A stretch of DNA of 64,000 nucleotides from Ecdyonurus torrentis (GCA_949318235.1 OX439135.1:26845325-26909324); one strand, 5' to 3'. Counted from the stretch's first letter, positions 13,546 to 27,841 are shown. Translations and numbers: made by a program. The notes: a model not told the origin generated them from the letters alone.

Positions 13546-13549
<4 letters not shown>
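13062..13549. mobile_element. MITE between two (TA)n tracts
   Basis: Left end GCAACCATTGCCGAATTCGC...TCATTGGCCGAAAT and its complement at the right end give arms of at least 38 bp; weaker pairing (GCGACGTGG, TCGGATC) continues inward. (TA)n tracts abut both ends (13025-13061, 13549-13628). No coding sequence. Confidence 0.75.

Positions 13550-13628
<79 letters not shown>
13549..13628. repeat. (TA)n microsatellite
   Basis: About 80 bp of TA between the MITE and the Penelope-like element. Confidence 0.95.
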
Positions 13629-13631
<3 letters not shown>

Positions 13632-13907
13632 ACAATTGAATTTCGAGCGAGGTAACATGATGATTGAAGAAATGTTGGTCTTACCTTTTTAAGACCCTGG
13701 GCTTTTCACTCGCTTAAGTTTCTCTTGAATTTTAACAAATTAAAATTACGTCACAATACAATGTACATATTAAAAACTCAATTCACTATAGTCTTTAAAA
13801 TTTACATAGCTATGTTAAAATTACACTACACAAACATGAACGTTTTCGGAAAACTGCATATATAAAAATATATTTGTGTCGGTTTTCCTTACTCCTATGT
13901 CACTGAA

Positions 13908-14557
13908 CTATGAAATGTTGGTTCGTTTCTCTATGCGAGCCGACCGTCTCAGAGGGAGGGGAAGTTTGTTGTTATTTTGCACGTGATTCTTCTCCTTATC
14001 TATACGGTCAGGTTGTATAGCTTTCTTATATGGGGGTAAGAGTGATGTCCAAATGGGGGGTAAATCATAACTTGGTTGACTTATCGTGTCATTCTGCCTT
14101 CTCACCATCTCTATTGCTTCTAATATTTTCCTCTTTTTATAATGACTCTCCCTGCCAATTACCTTAGCCTCATCCCACTTAATCTGATGTTTGTTTTCTA
14201 ATGCATGGTCTACTAATTTTGAATAACCAGCGTCTTCTTTTTCTATCTTTTGTCTGTGTTCTTTCACTCTTATATCAAGTGGGCGGCTTGTTTCTCCAAT
14301 ATATTCTTTTTCACACATGCATGGTATTGAATATACTACATTTTTGTTAATATTTTTATTTGCTTCTGGTTTGGTTCTAACTAAATTTGATTTAACTGTA
14401 TCTTTTGAAGTACAAACAGCACGTAAATTAAATTGTCTACTCAGCCGTTGTATTACTTCACTTAACCCTTGGACATAAGGGATACAAATTGTGGCTTCCG
14501 GTTTTTCATTTTCTTTGTTTGTCTTCTCTGTCTGCAGTTTCTTCTTTACTTTTCTAT
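13908..14557 (-). pseudogene. Penelope-like GIY-YIG endonuclease, 5'-truncated
   Basis: Open frame on the - strand with IPYVQGLSEVI (the segment after the RT thumb), then VVYSIPC-x-C-x3-YIGETSRPLDIRVKEH, the GIY-YIG core with the Cys pair typical of Penelope-like elements. The Lys/Arg-rich tail ends in RRSARIEKRTNIS. The reverse transcriptase core is absent, so it cannot move by itself. Residues upstream of about 14557 read into the inverted arm and are not real. Confidence 0.85.
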
Positions 14558-14790
14558 ATAAAAAGAGGAAAATATTAGAAGCAATAGAGATGGTGAGAAG
14601 GCAGAATGACACGATAAGTCAACCAAGTTATGATTTACCCCCCATTTGGACATCACTCTTACCTCCATATAAGAAAGCTATACAACCTGACCGTATAGAT
14701 AAGGAGAAGAATCACGTGCAAAATAACAACAAACTTCCCCTCCCTCTGCGACGGTCGGCTCGCATAGAGAAACGAACCAACATTTCATAG
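14556..14790 (+). pseudogene. Inverted copy of the Penelope-like C-terminus
   Basis: The + strand encodes the same tail as the - strand copy: KKRKILEAIEMVRRQNDTIS through IEKRTNIS. It begins abruptly at the arm boundary. It is a relic of the head-to-head structure, not a gene. Confidence 0.85.
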
Positions 14791-15033
14791 TTCAGTGACA
14801 TAGGAGTAAGGAAAACCGACACACATATATTTATATATATGCAGTTTTCCGAAAACGTTCATGTTTGTGTAGTGTAATTTTAACATAGCTATGTAAATTT
14901 TAAAGACTATAGTGAATTGAGTTTTTAATATGTACATTGTATTGTGACGTAATTTTAATTTGTTAAAATTCAAGACAAACTTCAGCGAGTGAAAAGCCCA
15001 GGGTCTTAAAAAGGTAAGACCAACATTTCTTCA

Positions 15034-15039
<6 letters not shown>

Positions 15040-15108
<69 letters not shown>
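15040..15108. repeat. (TA)n microsatellite
   Basis: About 34 TA units abutting the Penelope-like fragment on its right. Confidence 0.95.
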
Positions 15109-15111
<3 letters not shown>

Positions 15112-15135
15112 TTATACATAATTAATATTTTCTAG

Positions 15136-15174
15136 ACTTAGAAAGTAAAATTTGGACATCAGCCTCAAATTTTG
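15136..15174 (+). CDS. CTLD 3, WTSA micro-exon
   Basis: 39 nt, phase 1 to 1, between ttctag and gtgagt. It encodes DLESKIWTSASNF plus one base. It matches the exon at the very start of the window (WTSATNF). The corresponding residues in CTLDs 2 and 4 are inside the 203-nt exon. Confidence 0.75.
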
Positions 15175-16941
15175 GTGAGTACAAAACAGATAACACTAAA
15201 AGTAAATAAAACCTACAAGCACAGGTTTAAACATATGGTTCCGACAAATGGGCAACTTCAGATTATCCGTACGCGGCACTGCCAATGGTCATCAATCATC
15301 AACTTGATCACTGGCAAGTGTCATCATGAATTTTATATTTATTTTGCCCGGTATGGGGCTTATTTTTGTTTAATTGAGGGGATCGAATTTTAAAAGAGAC
15401 TTGAAAGAGCCCCAGTTAGAGAAACAGTGAAAACTGTGAGCAAAATTGATTCCAAGCTAGAGTCAGGGTTTTAGCAATTTCGGGGTTTTAATTGCTTTTG
15501 ACCTTTCAAATTATTTTCAAAAATGTCAGTTGGATTTATTGTTTATGAGTGCTTCTTTAAGACACTGGCATTTTGGTTGCAAATCAAACCCTCATTGGAA
15601 GTCAAATTTGCGCAAAGTTTTGTGGTTATTAAAATCGTTTATACATTTTTGTCATTATTTTAATTTTTTTTTAAAAACAAATTGCGGCTTTAACTATTCT
15701 TAACTGAGAAACTCAAATTTTAAAACCATCAATTTACCGTGGTAGGCCCTATATCAGGCCAAAATTTCTCTAATACTCATGATGACCCTTGCCAAAGATT
15801 AACCTAATAACTTTTGCCAGTGCAATGTCCTGATTATGTGAAGTTTGCTATTTAATTCAAAATATGTATTTCCTTAATTAAAGTGACTTACGATATTTTG
15901 GACAGGATTTGGGATAACTTCTAGAAAGAGTGTAACTCGTATAGATTCTGTTTATATCAATATTTAAATTGAATTAATAAATTTTAAAAATTATTTAACA
16001 ATAACATAACTACGACCTTGTTTCTAAAAGCCTGTGAAATAATTTTCCGTTTACTGGTTTGTTTGAATTTGCAGCAAATTTAATTAGACATAAAAAACTA
16101 TAATTGTGCCATCTGGCGTTTTAGTTCAAAATATGCATGGCCACTATGCCGTTAAAGGATTGTTTTTTACTGATAGCTTTGGGGAGTATCTAAAAAAAAT
16201 TTTTACTCAACCTGTACAATGCTTATTAATTTAATAACTTTGGGGTGGTAGGTACACATAAAAATTTCATCCAAGATTCACCAACGTTTTTGGTTCTGCT
16301 GTCAGTTTGAATTAAATTAAAAATATTTTCTCGGCTATCATAGCTATCCTTTCTCGGCCCCTGTGTGATCGCACATTTGCCAAGATTTTGTCAAGCCATT
16401 TTTTCATTCCATTTTATTTTGCTATTTTTTTTATAATCAAATTTTATGGTAATCACGTTAAAATTGGCAGTCAATGCACTGCACTGCAAATAAAAAAAAA
16501 AAAATGTTAACAGTAATGACGTAACAGGCTTTTAGAGGCGTGTTCGTCGTATGTTATTTAAAAATTATTTATTGAAATATAATTTTTAAGATAAATATTT
16601 ACTTTAATAAATCTACTACTTTTACTTATCTAAACATTTGGTCAAAGAATTTCTTATAAACAAAGTTACTTAGTCTCATCAGCAGTTGTCATAAGATAAA
16701 TGAAGCTTAGTTAAAATAGTGCAATAAATAAAACTTCTAGTGTAACTAACAACCTTAGTAACAAGAAATAGTAACTAGAAGTAGTAAATTTAGTAGAATT
16801 AGTAACAAGTTTATAATTAAGAATGTCATACATTTATTAATACCTTAAAATACCAATGCTCTTGCGGCTATAAGCAACAATTGAAATTTAGAGCGTTTGT
16901 TTACTCTTAATTTTTAAATTAGCTCCATAATAAAGCAATTA
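15175..16941 (+). other. Intron
   Basis: About 1.8 kb. Some stretches are less AT-rich than usual and may be old transposon remains, but I find no termini, coding domain or exon. Confidence 0.5.
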
Positions 16942-17146
16942 GATGGCTCCGCGGTAAACTGAACTATGTATAGTCTCCGCGCGCCTCAAATTTGGAACAT
17001 GTGCGCTTTCCGCCTCACCTAAAATTAAAGCATCTGTAATAGTGCGCAGGTAAGAGATGCTTCAAATTTAGGTGAGGCCGAGAGCGCAGATGTTCCAAAT
17101 TTGAGGCACGCGGAGACTATACATAGTTAAGTTCTCCGCGGAGCTA
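16942..17146. mobile_element. MITE with GGCTCCGCGG ends
   Basis: Long, nearly matching inverted arms of about 85 bp. GGCTCCGCGG...CTATGTATAGTCTCCGCG...CTCAAATTTGGAACAT on the left pairs with its complement on the right, around a short loop. No coding capacity. Confidence 0.8.
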
Positions 17147-17868
17147 TCGATTTCATTTTAATAAAATAATTAAAATTCAAATTAGAAATAGTTGACTGTA
17201 AGCATGACTTTACGCATACGTATAACGGGATTTTCATAGAAACACTAATATACAAATTAAAGCAAAAAAATAAAAAAAAAATAAAAAATCTGCATAGATA
17301 AACAGTAGTAGAAGTGTTTGATTTCCTGTTAAATATGTGAGTTTTTTTATGGTAATCGTGATAAACGCAGATGCATGAATACAAGCAAATTGCTAAACAC
17401 AAAAACCACAGAATGCCTAAAATTAGCTAAGAATATTATTGCTCATAAGACATGGTTATCAGCGTCTTGATTTAGTGACGCTTACGTGACTATTCTACTT
17501 TCTTTAAGGTTGAATGTAAGCATAATAATTTTTAAAAATATGACCATGAACATAAGTGTGATTATTTTAAAAATTTTAAACAATGAGCTCTTTAATAAAT
17601 CACCCTTTTCCTTTTACTTCCTTTTTACCTTTTTATATTTAATTTATTTTTATTTTTACAAATTATACAAAAATTGTATTTGAAATCAATACTTAATAAT
17701 TCTATTTGTAAACTTTGTTTTATTGCACCAAAAAATGTGCTTTCTAACTTTTTTCCCAAAGCTGAACGTTCTTACAGTAGCTAACATCGGGGTTTACCAA
17801 CGACAAATGTATTTTGGTACCGAAAAATTAAAGAAAAAATAAATAAAAATAATTTTAAAACTTGTCAG
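17147..17868 (+). other. Intron
   Basis: AT-rich. Nothing recognised before the polypyrimidine tract of the next exon. Confidence 0.5.
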
Positions 17869-18050
17869 GTTGTCGTAATATTTGGACTTGGTGTTCTACT
17901 GAAGTGGTTCTCAATCAAACTTCATCACTTTGGCAACATGGTTCTCCTGATAATTACAATGGGTGGCAGAATTGCGCTAGTTTGTCTAAAGAAAACTTTA
18001 CGTTAGATGATGAAACTTGCGATCTTCAACTGCATTTCATTTGCGAAGAG
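17869..18050 (+). CDS. CTLD 3, C-terminal exon
   Basis: 182 nt, phase 1 to 0, between cttgtcag and gtataa. It encodes GCRNIWTWCSTE, HGSPDNYNGWQNCASL, LDDETC and LHFICEE. This is the least diverged unit. SPDN aligns with the EPN/QPD loop and LDD with the WND motif of calcium-dependent sugar binders, but the key Glu/Gln and Trp-Asn are not there, so sugar binding is doubtful. Potential N-glycosylation sites: NQT, NFT. Confidence 0.9.
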
Positions 18051-18267
18051 GTATAAATATGAAGTCAACACAATGTTAACCTCTTTATATGTTATTAGAA
18101 AGAGAAAAAATAGTAAATAAACTAAGAAGAGGCAATTATCTGAAAATTTAATGTATTAAATAAAAAAAGGAATAAAAAGATTTTAAATCTTTGAACTTTG
18201 GTATCTGTGACGTCATTTTGTTTACATCTAAATTTTGATTGTTTTATATATGTATGTATATGTATAT
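18051..18267 (+). other. Intron
   Basis: AT-rich, ending in a short TATG/TA tract next to the following MITE. Confidence 0.5.
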
Positions 18268-18593
<326 letters not shown>

Positions 18594-18842
18594 TTTAAAC
18601 TTCAAATGATATAGTTTTCTTCACTACACATAGTGTAGTTCAGACTCCACGAGATGGCGATATTTGTATCAAAGTATAATTTATATAAATATTTGAAAAT
18701 ATTTATTTTGCACTATAACACCATCTGAAACGAATCATATAAATGCAAATAAAGTCAAACAGTTAAAAGGAACGACGGCGGCCGGAATATATATATATAT
18801 ATTGTATATATAGGCCAAGAAAATTAAAGAAGAGTGGAAAAA

Positions 18843-19691
18843 ATTAAGACAAGTCTGAATTTTTCAGTGTTGATAGAGTTACCAAAAATTGCCTTTAAGC
18901 TTTTCCGGAAAAGCGGAAAAATCTGCTAAATCGTAACAAATGAAGATATCTTAAAAATCCAAACGGATTCTTGTTCCTCGGATCAAACTACGTTGGAAAC
19001 ACATATTTTCTAAAAAATTATGTTAAAAGAAATGGCGGTGGATTTGTCCAATTTCGTTACTTTACCACTTTAGCTATTTTCTCCACATTGTCACAATTTG
19101 TACAAAAACTTGAATTTTCAGACCATGATGAATAACATAATTTCTTGTAAAGAATAAAACAAACAAAATAAGATATGATTTATTAAAAAATCTCAATTTG
19201 TAACGAAGCTATGCCCGAAAAAGCAGGAGAATCTATGGGTAAAGCATGCTGCGCATGTCACAGGTACTTGAGCTTTTCCGGGCATAACTTCGTTACAAAT
19301 TGAGATATTTTAATAAATTATGTCTCATTTTGTTTGTAATATTCTTAAAAATTTGTTACGGTAAACTATGTTAATCATCATGGTCTGAATTTTCAAGTTT
19401 TGGTACAAAATGTGAAAATGTAGAGAAAATAGCTATAGTGATAAAGTGACGAATTTGGAAAATACCACCGCCTAGCTGTTAACATAATTTTTTGGAAAAT
19501 ATGTGTTTCCAATGTTGTTGGATCTAAGCAACAAAAATCCTTATAAAATTTTAAGAAATCTTCACTAGTGACGATTTAGCAGAATTTTCTGATTTTCCGA
19601 AAAAGCGGGAAATTTTTTGTAACTTTTACTAGAACGCTTGAGGCAATGGTCTCTACCAACTCTGAATAATTCAGACTTGTCCTAATTTTGT
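18843..19691. mobile_element. Foldback element, about 850 bp
   Basis: Two arms of about 400 bp face each other across 19248. Outer pair GACAAGTCTGAA / TTCAGACTTGTC; inner pair CAATTTGTAACGAAG / CTTCGTTACAAATTG, with CTTTTCCGGAAAAGC-type motifs. A partial direct copy of the outer part (CCGATTTTCCGGAAAATCGG...GGTATCTACCAAC) follows to about 19780. No coding sequence. Confidence 0.8.
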
Positions 19692-19831
19692 CCTAATTGT
19701 CCTAATTGTCCGATTTTCCGGAAAATCGGGCAATTTTTTGTAACTTTTAGTAGAAAGCTTGAGGCAATGGTATCTACCAACCAATCAAATGTTTAAATAA
19801 GTAAGTAAGTATGTTTGTATTTATTCCACAG

Positions 19832-19942
19832 CAGGAAGACGAAATTATCCAAGAAAACACGACATTAAACATAATGGAAACAATTGAAATAACAAGTTCT
19901 TCTAATATAATCTCTACAACCACAAACATTATCTTTACTTCG
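19832..19942 (+). CDS. Ser/Thr-rich linker exon 1 after CTLD 3
   Basis: 111 nt, phase 0 to 0, between tccacag and gtaaat. It encodes QEDEIIQENTTLNI, then a run rich in Ile, Ser, Thr and Asn (TSSSNIISTTTNIIFTS). It looks like a mucin-like, O-glycosylatable spacer. An alternative acceptor 3 nt downstream (cacagcag) would only drop the first Gln. Confidence 0.65.
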
Positions 19943-21170
<1,228 letters not shown>

Positions 21171-21220
21171 AAGCATGTTATTATGTAAGTTTGTTAGTTT
21201 GTTTTATTTCTTTTCCTCAG

Positions 21221-21265
21221 GAAGACAAAGTGACGACACAAACATCAAGCAGCAACACATTAAAT
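21221..21265 (+). CDS. Ser/Thr-rich linker exon 2
   Basis: 45 nt, phase 0 to 0, between ttcctcag and gtaaca, encoding [15 protein letters not shown]. It starts with the same ED as the previous exon after its Gln, so the two may be copies of one another. Confidence 0.65.
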
Positions 21266-22551
21266 GTAACAATAATTGCAATATATATTATACAAAGCAA
21301 AATTTGCATAAATCATTTAATGATTTATATGAAAAAATCATTTTTTTTTATTTAATGTTGTTCAAAAATTTATGTTACTATATATTTTTTTGGACATTTA
21401 TTAAGAAAAAAATATTAAGTCATGTATTAATATTTATAAAAACAGATTATTTGTTGAATTACTATAAAATAACATTTTTTTATGTTTTAAGCTAATAAAT
21501 ATTACAACTCTAAAAATAATTTTTTTAGCAATATTGCTTATTTTTTAATTTTATTAAGCATTTTATAAAAATTTAAATATTTTTTCATATTTAACTTTTA
21601 ATTAAAAAATAATTTTTTTTATTTAAAATAAACTAGCAATTATTCCATATTAACGTAGAATGTGACCAATTTGAATCATAAATCGTTAAAATATGTATAT
21701 GTTATTACAATAATTTTTTCCACATGCTTAATTTCAACAAAACACTAAAAGCATCAAAAGACAAATTTAAACATTTATTTTAATTTCTCAAAACATAAAA
21801 GATATATTTTTATTTAAAAAGCATATTTATTTAAGTTAAAGTTTTCTTGAAAAATCAGAAGTTTTACAATTGCAATTATCTTTGTAGTTAAATAACTTAA
21901 ATATTTTATTTTTGTTGTTACATAATAGCTTTTATTAAACATTTATCTATCATTTCTTATTTACTTTTATTGAAACATCAGTCAGTTGCCTACTTCTTTT
22001 GAGACAATATTAAACAAATTCTAAAACTGAAATACTATACGTACTAAAACAAAAACAATATTTTCAATTTCAATATTTGTTTTTTGTTTTACTGAATACA
22101 ATAATAATTTTTTTCTTTTATTATAAGTTTTATATGACAATAGCAATGCTTGTGTAACTATGATTGTTACTATGAACTGCCTTGGTCAATACATATTCTT
22201 ATTCATATTTTATGATTCGTAAATTTAGCGGGCATTGCCACTTGGTTCAAAATTAAAAAAAAAAACGTTCGCATGTAGTTTGCCAAAAAAATGTGGAAGG
22301 TTTAATTTCTTTATATTGTTACAGCTTTTTAACGCACGTCAAAGTGTGATAACCCACGTCACATTTGCAAATTATATGTTTGTTAATTTAAATTATATAT
22401 TTAACGCTTTATTTCTATTTTAGGTCACATCTAAATACTAAGCTGTTTTTGTTTTATATCAGTATCACTTTAATTTTTATGTAAAACTCTAACGTGCACT
22501 AAAACTGAATTAGTTACTCTATTGTAACATTTAACGTCTTGTAATTTTTAG
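21266..22551 (+). other. Intron
   Basis: About 1.3 kb, very AT-rich. Nothing recognised. Confidence 0.55.
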
Positions 22552-22584
22552 CTACCGATTATTCTCACAAGAGGATTTAATAAC
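22552..22584 (+). CDS. Short linker exon 3
   Basis: 33 nt, phase 0 to 0, between tttttag and gtacgt, encoding LPIILTRGFNN. Included because the splice sites are good and the phase fits. There is no homologous exon to compare, so support is weaker. Confidence 0.45.
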
Positions 22585-22837
22585 GTACGTATTTTTGTAA
22601 TTTGATTTTTACCCGTTGAGTTGAAAATACTTTATTTCTGACCTTTCGTTTAAATTAACAATCTTTGTTAACTGCTTTTATACTTTATAACTGCGAAGAA
22701 CTAGTTCAACAAAATGAGGAGGTTTTAAAGTGTATATCGGTCATTTATAAAAAGAGTATATTGTACCTTTGAAAGTATAGCTTTGACATTGATGATAAAA
22801 CTAAATGTGAATTTGAAAATCTATATGTACATGTTTA
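22585..22837 (+). other. Intron
   Basis: AT-rich, nothing recognised. Confidence 0.5.
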
Positions 22838-23713
22838 GCATTATAGTTGTCACGAAGTTGGTACCTGATAACTCTGATAGTTGACACTGGTGTTTTGAAC
22901 TGTGTTTTACGTGTCCCCACATGAAAAAGTTGAGTTGTGCGAAACTGGAGACCGTAGCGCCTATGCTTTCAGTACATCAAGACCTACCCACCTGGCTTGG
23001 AAGGCTTGGTTGAGATAATGACCAACATCTATGCCCAGTGAAATAAAGCACCATCTTTTTGGAACGCAATATTAAATCCCAATATTATATGTCCTTAAAG
23101 TTATAAGCCGAGATAGAATAGGAATAAAATATCATGTATCAGCAAGATAGTGCTCCAACGCACTGGGCAAGATATTTCAGACAGTAACTCAATTAAGTTT
23201 GCTTAGCAGTTGGCTGAGTCGTGATGGACCGACAGCAAGGGCTTCAAGGTCTCCGTATCTCACAGCACCTGACTCTTTCCTGTGAGGATATGTTTACGAT
23301 ATAGTGTTAAAAACTCCAGTGCCAACTATCAGAGTATTCAGACAGAGTATCATTTTGGCTAGGTAATACCGTTTAAAATGTTATTCTAGAGAACGCACTG
23401 CAAGATCTAAAAGAGCGTTTTGGCAATTGCCACGCAAAAAAAAGTGCTTACTTTATGAGCCTTAACTTCAAGTTATTTTTTGTTTAAAAATGTCTTTTAA
23501 ATAGAAGAAAAGCAATATTTTTAAGAAAGGTAATTTATTGCAGCTGATGACAAATTCTCGTGCCTGAAAAAATAGGCCATTTTTTTTCCTTTCCTTATTT
23601 TTCATGCTACTTCGCCTCAACAGAATAGTATTTTTTTTAAGTTAATTTTTGGAATTTCCATAACTTTGATGTACTTAGTGTTTCAAGACGGCCCATTTGT
23701 ACAAACATTCTTT

Positions 23714-23716
<3 letters not shown>
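22838..23716. mobile_element. DD41D-type relic, second copy (foldback remains)
   Basis: The right end (ACGGCCCATTTGTACAAACATTCTTTA) resembles the right end of the element at 3704-4902. The + strand has a decayed QQDSAPTHWARYF...MDRQQG segment. The region before 23060 carries inverse-strand pieces of the same transposase (GAKFGVPNNSD-type remnants), so it too was palindromic. The left terminus is not found. Heavily decayed. Confidence 0.6.

Positions 23717-23718
<2 letters not shown>

Positions 23719-23752
<34 letters not shown>
23719..23752. repeat. (TA)n tract
   Basis: Short TA tract between the DD41D relic and the TAGAG-ended element. Confidence 0.9.
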
Positions 23753-23753
<1 letters not shown>

Positions 23754-23757
<4 letters not shown>

Positions 23758-24297
23758 GTTGTAAATTTAAACCATTTCGAGCACCCACCCGGGCCAAAAT
23801 CTTCGGGTGCTCGTTTTTTTGAAAATGGTAAACCCGGGTTTAATAATAATAATAATTAACGGGTTTCGAGCTTCTAGCTCGAAAACGAGCTTTTTCGAGT
23901 TGAGCTCGTAATTACTCGTAAAAGAAACGAGCTTTTAAAATAAATTGAGCTAAAGTACAATTTTGTAAGACAGCTAAGAAAAAATTGTTGGTAATTTTTG
24001 TTTAAAATAGCATTTTTAATATTCTATCATGCAAAATAAGCTGTTTAAATTTTTTTATATATTTTTTATTTAATTAATGACTCCTAACCTTCAAAAATTA
24101 CCTTTTCATAATAAGAATCGAGCTTTTTTCCTCATAGACTCGAAGGCTTGTTTTTAAACTTCAGCTCAAATGTCGAGCTTTCCGAGCTTTGGCTGGTTTT
24201 TTTAGTTTAAGCTTGACTTCAAGCTAAACGCGGGTTTCAAGTCAAACCGAGCTAAAAATTTCAGCCCGGGCTAAAAATATTTCGAATTTTTTACAGC

Positions 24298-24301
<4 letters not shown>
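23754..24301. mobile_element. TAGAGYTGTAAA-ended non-autonomous element
   Basis: Inverted ends TTAGAGTTGTAAA / TTTACAGCTCTAA, with CCCGGG-containing inner motifs and repeated GAGCTTTTTCGAG-like words inside. (TA)n tracts lie on both sides, so the target duplication cannot be read. The ends resemble hAT-type termini, but that assignment is an inference. Confidence 0.65.
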
Positions 24302-24345
<44 letters not shown>

Positions 24346-24412
24346 TATAATATATATATAAAGTAGCTATATTTTATATTAAAGCATATTAGTGAATTTG
24401 TGATGTTTTTAG

Positions 24413-24499
24413 CCAACTAACGACATGTACAGTTCTCAAACAACAATAACTGCCCCCCCAGCCTTTACTCTATCAAATGTGGTATATACAACAGCAAAG
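24413..24499 (+). CDS. Ser/Thr/Pro-rich linker exon 4
   Basis: 87 nt, phase 0 to 0, between tttttag and gtaaca. It encodes PTNDMYSSQTTITAPPAFT, then LSNVVYTTAK. Composition fits a mucin-like spacer extending the stalk between CTLDs 3 and 4. It is the last exon before the intron that holds the Gypsy element. Confidence 0.65.
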
Positions 24500-24746
24500 G
24501 TAACATAAAATATTTATTTTAAATAGAGGATAAATTTTTAAAGCAATTTTGCAAATATCAAATTCTTCAAATACCTATTACTTTTTACAAATATACAGTA
24601 ATTAAGATTTTTTTTTAAATTAAAATTTTAATTAATTGTTGAATAACTTGTTTGTATTACTAGTTTTATTAAGACACTTTTCCTTGTTCAAAAACAAATG
24701 TGTCTTTATAAAGAGAAATATCAGACTGAAAATAATAAAAAAGTAA

Positions 24747-25218
<472 letters not shown>

Positions 25219-25280
<62 letters not shown>
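25219..25280. repeat. (TA)n tract, left flank of the Gypsy element
   Basis: About 31 TA units. The tract continues after the element at 34031, so the insertion split one microsatellite. Confidence 0.95.
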
Positions 25281-25283
<3 letters not shown>

Positions 25284-25935
25284 AGCCTGCGCCATAGTGA
25301 ATGTTGTTTTCCGAACCCCGAACCCCGCTACTGAGTTACCTTCTTCTCGCTCTCCGGCGCTCCGCCGCTGTAACCTGCTCTGCCGCCGGACTCGTCCTCG
25401 TCGCTCTCGGCCGTCGCTGAATATTCACGCAAAGCGTACAGCTTTGGTGGATGTATTAATGAATAATTCTGTGATAACTTATTGATAATCTATACTAAAA
25501 GATTATCAATTATAACTGTTATTGATAATGTTTATTAGCAATATAATGTTATTAATTCTTTTGCATTTCTTATATGATATTGGAGAACTTTTCAAATCAA
25601 AAACTCACATAAGTAACACTATATTTTATTATAAAATTATGAATGTGGATTATAAGTGATAAAATTAGCGCTATATGCCGAACAATGCATAGAGCGGCGT
25701 TATAGCTTGAGGCGCCAGCGCGACACCTCAAGCTCCACACTCAGACTATCTTTCTTCCCGTCGCCTCGCACGCAACACACGCAATTATGCTATAATGCAC
25801 TTTTTATGCAGTTAAACTATAAAGAAGTACATCTTGTACTATATGAACGCGAATATGTAAAGAGGACTAAATATCAATAATAAAACATTACATTATTTTA
25901 TTATTAATATTGATATTTAAGACGCGCGGGTTACA
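25281..25935 (-). repeat. 3' LTR of the Gypsy element
   Basis: 655 bp, TGTAGCC...GGTTACA on the + strand. Only one difference from the other LTR is seen (A at 25784, T in the partner). The GC-rich block at about 25310-25420 contrasts with the AT-rich remainder. Confidence 0.95.
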
Positions 25936-25950
25936 TCACCCCCCTTCTCG
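25936..25950 (-). other. Polypurine tract of the Gypsy element
   Basis: On the - strand CGAGAAGGGGGGTGA abuts the 3' LTR. This is the expected place and composition for the plus-strand DNA primer. Confidence 0.8.
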
Positions 25951-27841
25951 GAAAATTCTTGCCCCCAAGAATGATTACTAAGCAGGCGAGTTATTATGCA
26001 TCTGTGCAATATAAAATGTGGTGTTGTGTTGCATGGAAGCGAAGAAAAGCAAAGTCTGACATGACATAATACATACATTTTAAAAATATATGAGAATTTA
26101 CTCGTAAGCAAAATTATAGGAAAGTAACATCCGTTTATGTAGCTTATTTAGCATATGACAATTTACTGAGAATTTTTTCTTTTCTTACTTTTTATAATGT
26201 AGAACTTTTTATACATGAGAAATTCAGTAAATAAAATTAAAACGAATTTTATAATTATTGCTATTTTTAGGTAAAATTATTATTCAAAACTAATATTGTT
26301 ATGAATTATTTTTAAATCATAATCATTGAATATTATTATTGATATAACATAACAGAATAAAATTTTTATTATATAAGTAATACATAATATTGCATATTAC
26401 GCATTTTTCTATATTATTTCTTGTTATTACGTTTATTTTTACTTTTAAAATTACGGTAAAATATAGATATATATGAATTATATTTAAAAATTACAATTTG
26501 TCTTAAAATGTTTTATAGTTGAATACAAAAATAGATTTAAAAATAGGTTTTTAACATTATAATATTAAAAAAATTTTTTTTTTTTTTTTTTTATACTTAT
26601 AAATTTGTTAATTTTCCTTGGTTTTATTAATTTTTAGCAAATTGCAGGATAAACTAGAAATATTGAATGAATATTATATATTTATTATAAAATTTAAAAC
26701 TTTTTTTTTTTTTTTTGTTTTTTTTATTATTATTATTATTATTATTGATATTATTGTTTAGCAATAATGCAATAATATGCTTGGCATGATAATTTTCATT
26801 CAGTATTTCAACATATGACATAACATTAAATTGAATTTTATTTAGAGAATAAAATTTGTTGTATATTATAGAATAAAGTATTGCCCTTATATGGTTTATG
26901 TGTTAAGTTTTTCATAAATTTTTATGATTTTACATTTAGTAATATTACATAAATAGAAATTATTGTAAATTTTTCGTTTAATAATTGATATTTCATGCAA
27001 ATTAAACTTTACTTCGTGCATTTTTTTTATTGCAATTATTATTTAGATTTAAATAGTTAATTATTTTTTACATTCAATTTTTTGCATATATCTTGATGTT
27101 ATAAGAAAATTATGTATATTTTTTTATGAGATTTAAAACTATTATTATTAAAGTAATTATTTTTATTCGATATTATTATTTTACTGAATCGTAATTTTTT
27201 AGTTAATATAATATATATTTTTAAGCATATGAAATTTAAACAACATCAAATATTTTTTATTTAAACATTAGTTTTAAAATTATTATTAATTATAGATAAA
27301 CTTAAAACTTTTTTTTTTTTTACTATAATATTATTGTAAATATTATTTTTACACTTTGCATTTTTTTAGTGTAAATTTTTTTTTTTTTTACGTGTAATTA
27401 AGTTATTGCAGTTTTTAGTTAAAATATGATATTTAAAATATGGTATTTAAAAATACGTTAATAAGTTATTTTGATAGATTAATTAAACTAACTTTTACTT
27501 ATTGAAACCTTAAATGTTACTTTTTTTATAGTTTTAACGCATATTAAGTGTTTAATTTTAAATTAAAGTATTGTGTTAATATTTTATATAATTTTTAGTT
27601 TTTATATATAGTTTATATGATGATAATTATTACTATTTTTTATTTTGATATTTATAATTTGTAAGTAATTATACTTTTTACTGTATATAATATTTTTTAA
27701 TATTTTATTTCTAACTGATGATTTAGTTAATATTTTAGTTATCTTTTGCAATAAAAGTTATTTTCTATAGACAATGATAACTTTTAGTATGAAATTATAT
27801 AATTAATTGTGTTTTGATTTTCAAGTCTGTAAATCACGAAA
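25951..27841 (-). other. AT-rich non-coding stretch between pol and 3' LTR
   Basis: About 1.9 kb with no reading frame of note and many T runs. An env gene could sit here in some Gypsy lineages, but none is seen. The composition is far more AT-rich than pol. Confidence 0.7.

Larger units (their letters stand above)
13661..15037 (-). mobile_element. Penelope-like element 3' fragment in head-to-head arrangement
   Basis: The two arms (about 13661-14142 and 14556-15037) are inverted copies. Two widely separated markers both sum to 28698 (13677+15021 and 13921+14777), so the arms have no net length difference. The - strand copy reaches into the GIY-YIG endonuclease. The + strand copy holds only the last 80 or so codons. 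(TA)n tracts lie on both sides. 5' truncation and inverted partial copies are common in Penelope-like elements. Confidence 0.85.

Noticed and set aside
13640..15040. Hammerhead ribozyme in the Penelope-like tail
   Set aside because: Such ribozymes occur in this element class, but I found no CTGANGA ... GAAA core in the right order on either strand.
17869..18050. Calcium-dependent mannose/galactose-binding lectin
   Set aside because: SPD replaces EPN/QPD and LDD replaces WND; the required residues are not present.
25297..25880. Arg-rich and other short frames in the LTRs
   Set aside because: Present in both LTRs as part of the GC-rich LTR block; no homology to a known protein recognised.
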